43,267 bases of DNA, from contig JAAANX010000042.1 in the NCBI GenBank assembly GCA_009909085.1, positions 1 through 43,267 on the forward strand. Reading direction: 5' to 3'. This document shows positions 1-7,994 of the stretch, piece after piece. Every line of letters begins with the position of its first letter. The stretch's first letter is position 1. A program made the translations under genes and the position numbers. This DNA comes from Cyanobacteria bacterium GSL.Bin1 (GTDB lineage Bacteria; Cyanobacteriota; Cyanobacteriia; Cyanobacteriales; Rubidibacteraceae). The notes beneath the pieces were generated by a model. That model saw nothing but the letters and a program-made list of their open reading frames with translations. It ran no database searches and was not told the DNA's origin.

Positions 1-120
1 GTTTCTGCCGGACGCAGCGTCCTGCCGGGTCAATTGATAGGTAAGTGCTACGCAGGAAAGCCCATTCGTGAGGATGGGAAGCCCGCGCTGTACCGATAGG
101 TCAGCGCCGGGAGATGTCAC
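1..120 (+). mobile_element. Right end of an IS200/IS605-type (TnpB) element with probable omega/reRNA hairpins
   Basis: Three stem-loops follow each other: positions 10-22 (GGACGC-A-GCGTCC), 61-78 (CCCAT/ATGGG) and 82-111 (CCCGCGCTG paired with CAGCGCCGGG, one bulge). The segment ends gagatgtcac at 120. This order (hairpin, GGGAAGCCC, GC-rich subterminal hairpin, terminal TCAC) is characteristic of the 3' end of tnpB-carrying elements, where the guide RNA scaffold overlaps the element's right end. Frame 1 is open from position 1 to a TAG at 97-99, so the tnpB C-terminus could extend into the window, but too little is visible to identify it. The sequence after 120 would be the guide in a functional omega RNA. 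Recognition is by pattern only. Confidence 0.65.
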
Positions 121-309
121 TGAAATTAAGTCCCCAGAAATGCGCTAATTATCAGCGAGGTTTAGGGCTGCAAGCTTGATTGCATCTACTCTTTAGCATT
201 TTGTGTCGCCCCGGCAGGGGTCTTGCTCGTAAATGTTGACGAACCTGTAGTGCTACATCCATTGTCTCTCCTACTTTCTAGAGATTGGACCTCAAGACTT
301 TTCTCGATT
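121..309. other. Non-coding stretch between IS end and nnr
   Basis: I see no credible reading frame. A small CCCC/GGGG hairpin lies near 210-221. No convincing terminator for the minus-strand nnr gene, which ends at 310, was found. Confidence 0.4.
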
Positions 310-1902
310 TTAATTTGGAAAGTGATAGGAGAGGGATAAAACGTCTTTAGATTGGTTGTTAACTGGGAACTGTGTTAAATATTTGGTGAGCGTAAAGGCA
401 TCCACACCCAGGTCACTATGGTCTTGACTGGCTTTGATTCCGGCTTGAGCGTGCCAAACGGCAGCAGTAGCAGTTAATTGCGCTGGCGAGATCTCTTTTT
501 GAGAGGAAGGTTGTGCCATTAATCCGCCTAATAAGCCGGTGAGGACATCTCCACTGCCCCCTCTGGCAAGGGCGGGGGTACTTTCCGGAATGACCCAAGT
601 TTCAGTTGGGCTAGCAATGACACTTCTTGCCCCTTTGAGAAGAATCGTCGCATCAGTTGCTTGCGCTGCGCTGAGCACAGTTGCCATCGGATCATTAGTC
701 GTGAGGTCGGGGAAAAGTCGTCGAAACTCGCCAGGATGAGGGGTGAGAATCGTTGGCTCAGAGCGGGATTTTAAAGCCGTGCTGGGGGTTAATTCGGCAA
801 GAGCGTTGAGTCCATCGGCATCGATGAGTAAAGGAGTTGTTGCCTCTAAAATCCCTGGTAGCAGCGATCGCGCATCTAAAGTTAAGCCGGGACCAACGGC
901 AACCGTATCATACCGCTCCCATTGTTGCGCGCTGGGAGGAAGTTGCGCGATCGCGCCATTTTCAGTTTCTGGACAATCAATAATTAAGGCTTCGGGGAGA
1001 TGGGTGACTAACATCGGTTTTAGGGAGGTGGGGGCGGCAATACTAACCATCCCGACGCCGCTTGCCCGTGCGCCTAAACCAGTGAGAATTACGCCTCCTG
1101 CATATTGGCGCGATCCAGCAATAATGAGCAAATGTCCTTGTTGATATTTATGGGTAACCAGGGGACGCGGCAGCGGCAAGAAAGAACGAGCTAAATCAGT
1201 AGTCATCTGTTTGACAACAGAAGATTTATCGGAGAGGACAGCTTGCACATTAGCGAGAGGGACGCCGAAATCTAGCCGTTCGGTCTTTCCTAAGTAAGAA
1301 AGGGCTGAGTCTTGAAAAAACGCTCGTTTCCATAACCCCAAACAGAACGTATGACTTGCCTGAATCGCAGTTCCTAACACTTCTCCCGTATCGGTATGAA
1401 GACCAGAGGGGAGATCAATACTCACCACCGGAATTGACCATTGATTAATTGTATCGACAGCAGTGGCTAAATCCCCTTCTAGCGCTCTTGTCATCCCAAA
1501 GCCAAATAACCCATCAATAATCAGATTACAGTTAGCTAAATCCTGGACCTTCTCAACAATTGGAATCCCTAAACTTTGAGCATAATCAAGATGGGCTTGG
1601 GTTAGTTCTTTTCCTTTCTGTAATGGGCGGTATAAACAGACCTGATATCCTTTAAGATGCAGTTCCCGCGCCACTACTGTCGCATCGCCCCCATTATGCC
1701 CAGGACCCACTATTACACCGACTTTTGCCACCTTAGACTGTGGATACAACGTGACAATCCGCTGTGTTACTAGTCCAGCTGCTTTTTCCATCAGTGCTGC
1801 CACCGGCATTCCCACTGCAAAGATCCGTTCTTCAATTGCAGCCATTTGCGTTGCATTGACTACAAAGTGTTCAATAGTATCTGTAGAGATTCGATCCATC
1901 AT
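310..1902 (-). CDS. nnr: Bifunctional NAD(P)H-hydrate epimerase / ADP-dependent dehydratase
   Basis: The 530 aa protein has the normal two-domain length. The N-terminal YjeF_N epimerase domain (about residues 10-225) carries GPGHNGGDATVVARELHLKG, and the C-terminal ribokinase-like dehydratase domain (about 240-510) carries HPGEF and GGSGDVLTGLLGG. The family repairs NADHX and NADPHX: the epimerase interconverts R and S hydrates and the dehydratase restores NAD(P)H using ADP. It is cytosolic housekeeping. The gene starts at ATG with a second M following, and diverges from trmH across only 23 bp, so its promoter must reach into trmH or be very compact. No defects are seen. Confidence 0.93.
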   Translation of the reverse strand: MMDRISTDTIEHFVVNATQMAAIEERIFAVGMPVAALMEKAAGLVTQRIVTLYPQSKVAKVGVIVGPGHNGGDATVVARELHLKGYQVCLYRPLQKGKELTQAHLDYAQSLGIPIVEKVQDLANCNLIIDGLFGFGMTRALEGDLATAVDTINQWSIPVVSIDLPSGLHTDTGEVLGTAIQASHTFCLGLWKRAFFQDSALSYLGKTERLDFGVPLANVQAVLSDKSSVVKQMTTDLARSFLPLPRPLVTHKYQQGHLLIIAGSRQYAGGVILTGLGARASGVGMVSIAAPTSLKPMLVTHLPEALIIDCPETENGAIAQLPPSAQQWERYDTVAVGPGLTLDARSLLPGILEATTPLLIDADGLNALAELTPSTALKSRSEPTILTPHPGEFRRLFPDLTTNDPMATVLSAAQATDATILLKGARSVIASPTETWVIPESTPALARGGSGDVLTGLLGGLMAQPSSQKEISPAQLTATAAVWHAQAGIKASQDHSDLGVDAFTLTKYLTQFPVNNQSKDVLSLSYHFPN

Positions 1903-1925
1903 AGTTAACCCCCGCCATAGGTGAA

Positions 1926-2603
1926 ATGAAACCAGTGCTTCCTCGACGTTATCATCGACTCCGCGATGTGTTGAACCGACGACAGACGGATTTAACTGTG
2001 CTTTTAGAAGATGTGCATAAACCGCATAACTTCTCCGCTATTATTCGCACTTGTGATGCCGTTGGAGTCTTTTCTGCCCATGGGATTTATACCGCAGGGG
2101 ATGTTCCGGCGTTTAGTGAAACGGCAAAAGGGAGCGAAAAATGGATCAATATTCAGACTCATCCCGATTTAGAAACGGCAGTTCGCCATCTCAAAAGCCA
2201 AAACTATACGATTTATGCGGCCCACTTGACAAAAGATGCCGTAGATTATCGCCAGCCGGACTATACACAACCGTCTTGCATTCTGTTGGGTGCCGAGAAA
2301 TGGGGTGTGAGTTCCGAAGCCATCGCACTTGCGGATCAGGCGATTTATATTCCCATGTTAGGGATGGTACAGTCTTTAAACGTCTCCGTTGCCGCAGCGG
2401 TCATTCTGTTTGAAGCACAACGACAAAGACTCGCTGCTGGATCTTATAATCACCCCTCTCTTGATCCAGAAACCTATCAGCAGGTGCTATTCCAGTGGGC
2501 TTATCCGGATTTAGCTGCTAAGTATGATGAAGTGGGAAAACATTATCCTGCTTTAGGAGAAAATGGGCAATTTCTGAGAGAGAATTTAGATGCTGAAACG
2601 TAA
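1926..2603 (+). CDS. trmH: tRNA (guanosine(18)-2'-O)-methyltransferase, SpoU/TrmH family
   Basis: This 225 aa SPOUT methyltransferase has all three family motifs: motif 1 NFSAIIRTCDAVGV (about residues 35-48), motif 2 ILLGAEKWGVSSEAI and motif 3 IPMLGMVQSLNVSVAAAVIL. In the family the trefoil knot formed by motifs 2 and 3 binds S-adenosylmethionine, and the motif 1 Arg takes part in catalysis on G18 of tRNA. A C-terminal extension after the knot (about residues 165-225) is typical of TrmH proper rather than the shorter TrmL. The ATG at 1926 is the only good start; the nearest purine stretch (aggtga) is very close to it, so translation may be weak or leaderless. Confidence 0.9.
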   Translation: MKPVLPRRYHRLRDVLNRRQTDLTVLLEDVHKPHNFSAIIRTCDAVGVFSAHGIYTAGDVPAFSETAKGSEKWINIQTHPDLETAVRHLKSQNYTIYAAHLTKDAVDYRQPDYTQPSCILLGAEKWGVSSEAIALADQAIYIPMLGMVQSLNVSVAAAVILFEAQRQRLAAGSYNHPSLDPETYQQVLFQWAYPDLAAKYDEVGKHYPALGENGQFLRENLDAET

Positions 2604-2671
2604 GATGAGGGTAATGAAGTTGGGTTGTGCTAGACACACCCTGCTTTAATGCTCTCCAGGTTGCCCAATTC

Positions 2672-4084
2672 ATGTGGATACAGTACCGTTTAGCCGTCCT
2701 CTTCCTAATCCTTCTAGTTGGCTTTTCTCTCAACAACAATCCGTTTCAAAAGCAAGATCCCCCGGTTTTGATACCGCCAACGCCAAAAGTGATTAAAGTT
2801 GAAAAATGGCAGCAACAGCTAGGGTATAGAATAGCTATCCTGCGCCAAGCGATTCCAACAGCCAGTCGTGTTGTTCTCGTTCCTGACACAGCAATTTTTT
2901 TGCAAGCAATTCAAGAGTGGAATTTACAGCGACGTTATCCGATCTTAATTGAAGACGATCAGTATACGCCCCTATTTTTAAAGCGTTTTCAACCCCAAGT
3001 AGTCATCCGATTATCGGCCGTGAAAGCATCCGGCTTTCAAAATCGAAAACGCTTAATGCAAGATGCTATTGCTGCAAGCTGGGAAACTAAAGCAAACACC
3101 CTCAAGGAGACTTGGCAACAATTAGGATGGACACCGCCGGGAGTTGTCATGACTTCCATCCATGATTCGGCTGCTGTTGCTGCTGTTGCACTAGCTGCTG
3201 ATCGCGGACAACCCTTACTGTTTTTAGAAGGATACTACGGAAATTTTAACCAAACGCTTCCTCCACGGGGTTGGAATCATTTGAAGGAGAAAGTGAATCG
3301 CTTAGTCGCAAACACCGGATACGACTATCAACACTTGGGAGATACAATTGATACGATTACTTTAGTTCGTAGCTTGCCAGTCAAATATCGCAGCCCAGAA
3401 AATCAGGAGTTATTAGCAGTAACAGATGGCTTGGGCAGAAATGAGGGAGGGGAACGGTATGCCATTGCGGGATGGATTTATGGCACTCCAGAGCGATCAG
3501 TGTATCAAGCGATGTGTGCTATTTTTTTAGATGCAGATCGGGCTTTACTGTATGATAGTTATCCCCACAGCGAAAATTGGGAAGCTTATCACTTTGGAGA
3601 AGCAAGGAAACAATTAGAAACGATTGGTCTGGCAACAACTCACATTGAACAACCTGATGCGAGTCAAATCACTTGGCAAAAGCTTACCGCTCAAGCATGG
3701 AATTATGATTTGATGTTTATGAATTCGCGAGGGGGAAAAAGTCATTTTGCCGTCGGTAATGGAAATGCAAACGTCAAAGATATTCCTGATCTTGATATGC
3801 CGATGGCAATGCACCTCATACACAGTTTTTCCGCAGCAACTGCTGATGATGTTGGGACGGTCGCGGGACGTTGGTTAGACTACGGAGTATATGCTTATGT
3901 GGGCAGTGTTGATGAACCTTATGTCACCGGGTTTGTTCCTCCGCAGGCAATGATTGCTCGTTTATCCTTGAACGTTCCCTTTTTAGTTGCAGCTCGTTAT
4001 ATTGACACTCCTCCTTGGAAAATTACAACGATTGGCGATCCGCTGCTGGTGATTAACGAAACCTATCAAAAACCGGGAGAATAA
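2672..4084 (+). CDS. Membrane-anchored or secreted protein of unknown function
   Basis: I do not recognise this family. From ATG 2672 the protein is about 470 aa and begins with an uncleaved anchor or signal segment (YRLAVLFLILLVGFSL), so most of it should be outside the cytoplasm. A GTG start at 2627 would add 15 residues before the hydrophobic stretch and is less likely. The body has a conserved-looking segment NSRGGKSHFAVGNGN, and the C-terminus ends TTIGDPLLVINE, an ending seen in some caspase-like/C25-type peptidase domains, but I see no clear catalytic Cys-His pair. It lies 2 nt upstream of the YkgJ-type gene, probably in the same transcript. Confidence 0.7.
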   Translation: MWIQYRLAVLFLILLVGFSLNNNPFQKQDPPVLIPPTPKVIKVEKWQQQLGYRIAILRQAIPTASRVVLVPDTAIFLQAIQEWNLQRRYPILIEDDQYTPLFLKRFQPQVVIRLSAVKASGFQNRKRLMQDAIAASWETKANTLKETWQQLGWTPPGVVMTSIHDSAAVAAVALAADRGQPLLFLEGYYGNFNQTLPPRGWNHLKEKVNRLVANTGYDYQHLGDTIDTITLVRSLPVKYRSPENQELLAVTDGLGRNEGGERYAIAGWIYGTPERSVYQAMCAIFLDADRALLYDSYPHSENWEAYHFGEARKQLETIGLATTHIEQPDASQITWQKLTAQAWNYDLMFMNSRGGKSHFAVGNGNANVKDIPDLDMPMAMHLIHSFSAATADDVGTVAGRWLDYGVYAYVGSVDEPYVTGFVPPQAMIARLSLNVPFLVAARYIDTPPWKITTIGDPLLVINETYQKPGE

Positions 4085-4086
4085 TA

Positions 4087-4443
4087 GTGGCTCATTGGTC
4101 TTGTATCAAGCACTGCGGTGCTTGTTGTTATCTTAACCCTGAAGAGCGACCGGAATTAGACACTTATCTAGATCCAGAAGAATTAGAACAATATTACACT
4201 TTAGTCGGTACCGATGGCTGGTGTATTCATTACCAGAAGGAAACCCGTACTTGTGGCATTTACGAAGAACGTCCGAGCTTCTGTCGGGTGAGTGTCGAGA
4301 ACTTTCAGCGAATGTTTGGGGTCAATGATGATGAATTTGATGAATTTGCTATCGATTGCTGTTGTGAACAAATTGCCAGTGTTTATGGCGAAGACAGTGA
4401 GGAAATGACGCGTTATCTCGATGCTGTGGATGAACCGCGATAG
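4087..4443 (+). CDS. YkgJ-family cysteine-cluster protein
   Basis: The 118 aa protein opens with CIKHCGACCYL (CxxxCGxCC), followed by GWCIHYQKETRTCGIYEERP and SFCRV and a CCCEQ motif near residue 97. This cysteine layout defines the YkgJ/UPF0153 group, small cytosolic proteins thought to bind Zn or an Fe-S cluster; their reaction is unknown. The start is GTG, 2 nt after the preceding stop (TAATAGTG). The 3' end overlaps the start of the next gene by 23 nt, suggesting translational coupling to the UPF0016 exporter genes. Confidence 0.82.
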   Translation: MAHWSCIKHCGACCYLNPEERPELDTYLDPEELEQYYTLVGTDGWCIHYQKETRTCGIYEERPSFCRVSVENFQRMFGVNDDEFDEFAIDCCCEQIASVYGEDSEEMTRYLDAVDEPR

Positions 4444-4828
4444 AATAGACCAGAAGATTGAAGAATTAACCGAAGCAGTGACTAAACAGCGCGATCGCGT
4501 TTCGACTCAGACCTCAGTTCCCACTCCCCCTCGCCTCTTTCACAAGGGGTTTTCCACGGTCTTTTTTTCCACATTTGTAACCATTTTTCTGGCAGAAATT
4601 GGAGATAAAACCCAGCTTGCCACCTTACTCATTAGTGCTGAATCGCGATCGCCGTTGGTTGTTTTCTTTGGGGCTGCCCTGGCGCTGATCATGACCAGTT
4701 TAATTGGTGTTCTTTTAGGGCAATGGTTGGCGAAACGGTTGTCTCCCCAACGGCTAGAAGTCATTGTTGCTGGACTGCTTCTCGTGATTGCTGTTCTCTT
4801 ACTCGGAGATGTGGTTGAGGGGGCGTAA
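4421..4828 (+). CDS. UPF0016/GDT1-family half-size cation exporter, first subunit
   Basis: The 135 aa protein has a charged N-terminal tail of about 40 residues and about three transmembrane helices. The first helix holds the family signature LAEIGDKTQLATLL (E-x-G-D-K-T). UPF0016 proteins (TMEM165, Gdt1, cyanobacterial Mnx) move Mn2+ and Ca2+ across membranes, exchanging them for H+. Full-length members have two such repeats in one chain; here each repeat is a separate gene and the partner follows 49 nt downstream. Starts at 4421 or 4430 are equally possible. It overlaps the YkgJ-type gene. In cyanobacteria similar half-size pairs have been described as hemi-manganese exchangers; assigning that role here is inference. 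Confidence 0.88.
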   Translation: MLWMNRDRIDQKIEELTEAVTKQRDRVSTQTSVPTPPRLFHKGFSTVFFSTFVTIFLAEIGDKTQLATLLISAESRSPLVVFFGAALALIMTSLIGVLLGQWLAKRLSPQRLEVIVAGLLLVIAVLLLGDVVEGA

Positions 4829-4877
4829 AGCATTCACTTTCACTTACTTAAACTCAGTTTCAGAAATCAAAACATTT

Positions 4878-5162
4878 ATGGATTGGCAATTACTTGGATT
4901 AACCTTTGTCACCGTTTTTGCAGCAGAAATTGGCGATAAAAGCCAACTCGCCGCGATCGCGCTTGGGGGCAATAGCAAGTCACCAACGGCAGTTTTTCTC
5001 GGTTGTATTGCTGCCCTTTTAACAGCGAGCTTTTTAGGCGTCATGTTAGGGGGAGGGGTTGCCCAACTGCTTCCCACTCGTCTACTGAAAGCATTGGCAG
5101 CAGTTGGATTTACCTTACTCGCGCTGAAATTATTAATCTTTGAAGAAGCCGAAGCAGACTAA
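4878..5162 (+). CDS. UPF0016/GDT1-family half-size cation exporter, second subunit
   Basis: From ATG 4878 this is a 94 aa, three-helix protein carrying AAEIGDKSQLAAIALG, the second version of the E-x-G-D-K motif. A longer frame open from 4788 adds 30 residues with no membrane character and overlaps the preceding gene, so the ATG is preferred. The protein should pair with the upstream half-size subunit in inverted orientation to form one complete Mn/Ca transporter, as the two repeats of full-length family members do. No promoter is apparent in the 49 nt gap, consistent with one transcript. Confidence 0.87.
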   Translation: MDWQLLGLTFVTVFAAEIGDKSQLAAIALGGNSKSPTAVFLGCIAALLTASFLGVMLGGGVAQLLPTRLLKALAAVGFTLLALKLLIFEEAEAD

Positions 5163-5173
5163 ACTGACTTAAC

Positions 5174-5689
5174 TTAATGGTTCTCTTGGGGGTTCCAAGC
5201 CCGGAAACTCCAGGTTAAGAGGATTCCACCAACAATAAATTTCATCAATTCTAATCCCCAGTAACCGGCGTGCAGTTCCATCATCTCAGCCGGCATGGTT
5301 CGTGCTGATTCAAACCAGTTTAAATCTAATCCTAATCCGCTCATTTGCGGAGTTAGAACATAGTTACAAATCAGTGCAATCCCGAGTAATAAACTAGATA
5401 AAATAATTGACCATTGCTGTTGCTTTTTCGGTAAAACGTGATTTTTATTGAGTACGAAAACACCACTTAAAATGATTGCAGCACAGAGTAACTCAATATG
5501 ATTAAACAAACCAAACATCGAATACCCAGCACTCGCGAAACCCGGTTGGGTCATCATTCCTGCTTCCATCAGAGAAGGAATAATTACAAAGTCTAAGACT
5601 AAACTGGCACTCAACCAAAAGCACAGGGTTATAAAAATAACCACTGACCATTGGGTGGGATTTTGCTTTTCATAAGAAATGACATCCAT
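5174..5689 (-). CDS. Small multi-pass membrane protein, DUF4149-like
   Basis: The protein is 171 aa from ATG 5689, which has GGAG/GAGG upstream on the minus strand; a TTG at 5704 would add five residues and has no better site. Four hydrophobic segments are visible (about residues 15-38, 60-80, 95-115 and 145-165), with conserved-looking patches FNHIELL and LHAGYWGLELMKF. The arrangement resembles DUF4149 and related four-helix cyanobacterial membrane proteins of unknown role. It faces the exporter genes tail to tail with an 11 nt gap and diverges from menB across about 225 bp. Confidence 0.75.
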   Translation of the reverse strand: MDVISYEKQNPTQWSVVIFITLCFWLSASLVLDFVIIPSLMEAGMMTQPGFASAGYSMFGLFNHIELLCAAIILSGVFVLNKNHVLPKKQQQWSIILSSLLLGIALICNYVLTPQMSGLGLDLNWFESARTMPAEMMELHAGYWGLELMKFIVGGILLTWSFRAWNPQENH

Positions 5690-5914
5690 TGTCCTCGGCT
5701 CCAAATGAAATCTTCCATTTTTTAGGATAACGGTTTTGAGAGAGCGTGAGGAACAAAAAATCTAAAGTATTATTGAGATTTGAAACAATGCCTCCTTCCT
5801 ATTAAGTATTGTTAAAAAATCTGGATTCTATTTAAAGACAACAGCCAATTGAGGTGAGGTAAAGTCCGGCTAGAGTTAAGATAATGAGTCTGAATTGTTG
5901 GAATAAGTTAACAA

Positions 5915-6748
5915 ATGGAAATCAATTGGCAAACCATTAAGTCTTATGAAGATATCCGTTATGAACAAGCAGCCGGTATTGCGAAACTGACCATTAATCG
6001 TCCCCATAAACGGAATGCCTTTCGCCCGAAAACCGTTTTTGAATTGTATGATGCCTTCGCTCGCATTCGGGAAGATACCAGTATCGGTGTCGTTTTATTA
6101 ACCGGTGCCGGTCCTCATACGGATGGGAAGTATGCGTTTTGTTCCGGTGGCGATCAAAGCGTCCGCGGTAAAGCCGGCTATATGGATGATGAGGGCACGC
6201 CACGGCTCAATGTTTTAGATTTACAACGTGCTATTCGTTCCTTACCGAAAGTCGTGATTGCTTTAGTGGCGGGCTATGCCATTGGTGGCGGTCATGTTTT
6301 GCATTTAGTGTGTGACCTCACCATTGCTGCGGATAACGCGATTTTTGGGCAAACCGGACCGAAAGTTGGCAGTTTTGATGGGGGTTTTGGGGCAAGTTAC
6401 CTGGCTCGCATTGTCGGGCAAAAAAAAGCACGGGAAATTTGGTTTTTGTGTCGGCAATATAGTGCTCAGGAAGCACTGGATATGGGCTTGGTGAATACAG
6501 TAGTGCCGGTTGACCAATTGGAAGCAGAAGGGATTAACTGGGCCAATGAAATTTTAGATAAAAGTCCTACTGCCATTCGTTGCCTGAAAGCTGCATTTAA
6601 TGCCGACTGTGATGGTCAAATGGGGTTACAAGAACTCGCCGGCAATGCCACCTTGCTCTACTACATGACGGAGGAAGGGAGCGAAGGAAAACAAGCCTTT
6701 CTAGAAAAACGAAAACCGAATTTCCGGGATTACCCGTGGCTTCCATAA
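5915..6748 (+). CDS. menB: 1,4-dihydroxy-2-naphthoyl-CoA synthase
   Basis: The 277 aa protein is a crotonase-fold enzyme very close to known cyanobacterial MenB. Visible landmarks are [11 protein letters not shown] (oxyanion hole), [35 protein letters not shown] and the C-terminal [11 protein letters not shown]. It cyclises o-succinylbenzoyl-CoA to 1,4-dihydroxy-2-naphthoyl-CoA in phylloquinone synthesis, which supplies the A1 cofactor of photosystem I. The length is normal. The gene stands alone; no other men genes are in the window. Upstream, gttaagataatg about 35 nt before the ATG could be a -10 region. Confidence 0.96.
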   Translation: MEINWQTIKSYEDIRYEQAAGIAKLTINRPHKRNAFRPKTVFELYDAFARIREDTSIGVVLLTGAGPHTDGKYAFCSGGDQSVRGKAGYMDDEGTPRLNVLDLQRAIRSLPKVVIALVAGYAIGGGHVLHLVCDLTIAADNAIFGQTGPKVGSFDGGFGASYLARIVGQKKAREIWFLCRQYSAQEALDMGLVNTVVPVDQLEAEGINWANEILDKSPTAIRCLKAAFNADCDGQMGLQELAGNATLLYYMTEEGSEGKQAFLEKRKPNFRDYPWLP

Positions 6749-6824
6749 ACCACACAGAGCCGTTTTGCTCAGATCAATCTGGTCTGACTTATGGTTGATA
6801 TTTACCATTCTCATGGCTAAAGTG

Positions 6825-6853
6825 TTGCGTTTGTTAATAAAAATTTACATAAT
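6825..6853 (+). promoter_or_regulatory. Candidate sigma70-type promoter for the HCP gene
   Basis: TTGCGT (6825-6830) and CATAAT (6848-6853) are separated by 17 nt, 55 nt ahead of the HCP start codon. A Shine-Dalgarno-like AGAGG lies just before ATG 6908. The match is reasonable but not perfect, and no start site is known. Confidence 0.45.
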
Positions 6854-6907
6854 AGAAGCAAAAGCAGCTGAATCAAGCTCATTGAATTACGCAAGAGGTA
6901 CTAAATT

Positions 6908-7399
6908 ATGGTCGCCACTCGCAACCAATCTCTCATTTCTACTCCAATCGAAGCCGTTGATACTGCCATTACTGAGTTTCAACAGCTGACTACCGATGAA
7001 CAGTTGGCGGCACTTTGGTTCATCTACTTGCAAACAGGAAAAGCAATTACACCTGCCGCTCCGGGTGCTGCTAGATTACAACTGGCTGAAGGTTTGCTCA
7101 ATCAAGTGAAAGGAATGCCTCAGCAAGAGCAACTTCAGTTCATGCGTAATTTAGTAGAAAAAGTTAACACTCCTGAAACCCGTTCCTATGGAGTGCTTAG
7201 TGCGAATACCAAACTGGCATTCTGGTATCGTTTAGCAGAATGGATGGAAGATGGCACGGTTATTCCGATGCCTTCGGGATATCAACTGTCAGCAAAAGGC
7301 AAGCAAGTGATCGCGAAAATCGAATGGCTGGAATTTAACCAGCAAATCACCATCTTACGTCGCATCGTCGTTGATATGGGTATCGATCCCCTTGCCTAG
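6908..7399 (+). CDS. Helical carotenoid protein (HCP), homologue of the OCP N-terminal domain
   Basis: The 163 aa protein covers only the all-helical carotenoid-binding domain of orange carotenoid protein. Conserved positions match with a constant offset of 4: Tyr40 (OCP Tyr44, in WFIYLQTGK), Trp106 (OCP Trp110, in LAFWYRL) and Arg151 (OCP Arg155, in QQITILRR). The protein ends right after VDMGIDPLA, where the linker would begin. HCPs bind a ketocarotenoid; some quench phycobilisomes, others quench singlet oxygen. Arg151 retention leaves phycobilisome or CTDH contact possible. The gene has its own candidate promoter and is followed at 184 nt by a CTDH gene, the complementary half of OCP. Confidence 0.93.
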   Translation: MVATRNQSLISTPIEAVDTAITEFQQLTTDEQLAALWFIYLQTGKAITPAAPGAARLQLAEGLLNQVKGMPQQEQLQFMRNLVEKVNTPETRSYGVLSANTKLAFWYRLAEWMEDGTVIPMPSGYQLSAKGKQVIAKIEWLEFNQQITILRRIVVDMGIDPLA

Positions 7400-7418
7400 T
7401 GTAGTAATGCATTGCTTC

Positions 7419-7451
7419 GGGATGTCAGGCTGAATGATAAACTGGCATCCC
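7419..7451 (+). terminator. Stem-loop between HCP and CTDH genes
   Basis: GGGATGTCAG (7419-7428) pairs with CTGGCATCCC (7442-7451), a 10 bp stem with one G-T wobble and a 13 nt loop. No U-run follows, so it is either a weak terminator that lowers CTDH expression relative to HCP, or an mRNA-processing/stabilising hairpin. Confidence 0.45.
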
Positions 7452-7582
7452 CTACTGAGTGATTCAAATACTAATTAGTGACTTGCTCTTAACTTTTGAC
7501 CGTGTCTTCTCCCCTTTTCACACTTGGTTGAAAGTTCCCTCACGACTAATTATTCATTGTTAATTATTAATTGATACTACAT

Positions 7583-7993
7583 ATGTCCACCGCTTCTCCC
7601 TCAAGACAGCGCTTTTCCATTGCAGGGATTGATCATGACTTGGTCAAAACCTACTTCCAAACCCTGAATGATCAAGATTTCAAAGCAACTGCTCATCTAT
7701 TTGCACAAGAGGGAGAATTACACCCGCCACTAGAAGAACCGGTTGTCGGTAATAGCGCGATCGCGCAATATCTCACCACCGAAGCCGTGGGGATGACTCT
7801 CATTCCCCAAAAAGGAACCGTCGCCCGAGAAGATCAAGGAGAATATGATATCCGGGTTCAGGGCTACGTTAAAACGTCTTTATTTACCGTGAATGTCGCT
7901 TGGCAATTTTTAATCAACGCCAACAATCAGCTACAAGTTGTTGTTGTCAAGTTGCTGGCTTCTTGGGAAGAACTGGCTCAAATTCAACGTTAA
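7583..7993 (+). CDS. CTDH, homologue of the OCP C-terminal (NTF2-like) domain
   Basis: From ATG 7583 the protein is 136 aa; a TTG at 7571 would add four residues. It aligns along its length with the OCP C-terminal domain: Tyr24 (in VKTYFQTLN) and Trp107 (in NVAWQF) correspond to OCP Tyr201 and Trp288, which hydrogen-bond the carotenoid carbonyl, and LLASWEELAQIQR matches the C-terminal tail. CTDHs bind carotenoid and pass it to HCP apoproteins or form OCP-like heterodimers. The chain contains no cysteine, so the disulfide-dimer control reported for Anabaena CTDH cannot operate. It is co-directional with the HCP gene and ends 1 nt from the facing unknown gene. Confidence 0.92.
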   Translation: MSTASPSRQRFSIAGIDHDLVKTYFQTLNDQDFKATAHLFAQEGELHPPLEEPVVGNSAIAQYLTTEAVGMTLIPQKGTVAREDQGEYDIRVQGYVKTSLFTVNVAWQFLINANNQLQVVVVKLLASWEELAQIQR

Positions 7994-7994
7994 A

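Noticed and set aside
6765-6989. 74 aa ORF between menB and HCP
   Set aside because: It contains the HCP promoter and overlaps the HCP start in another frame.
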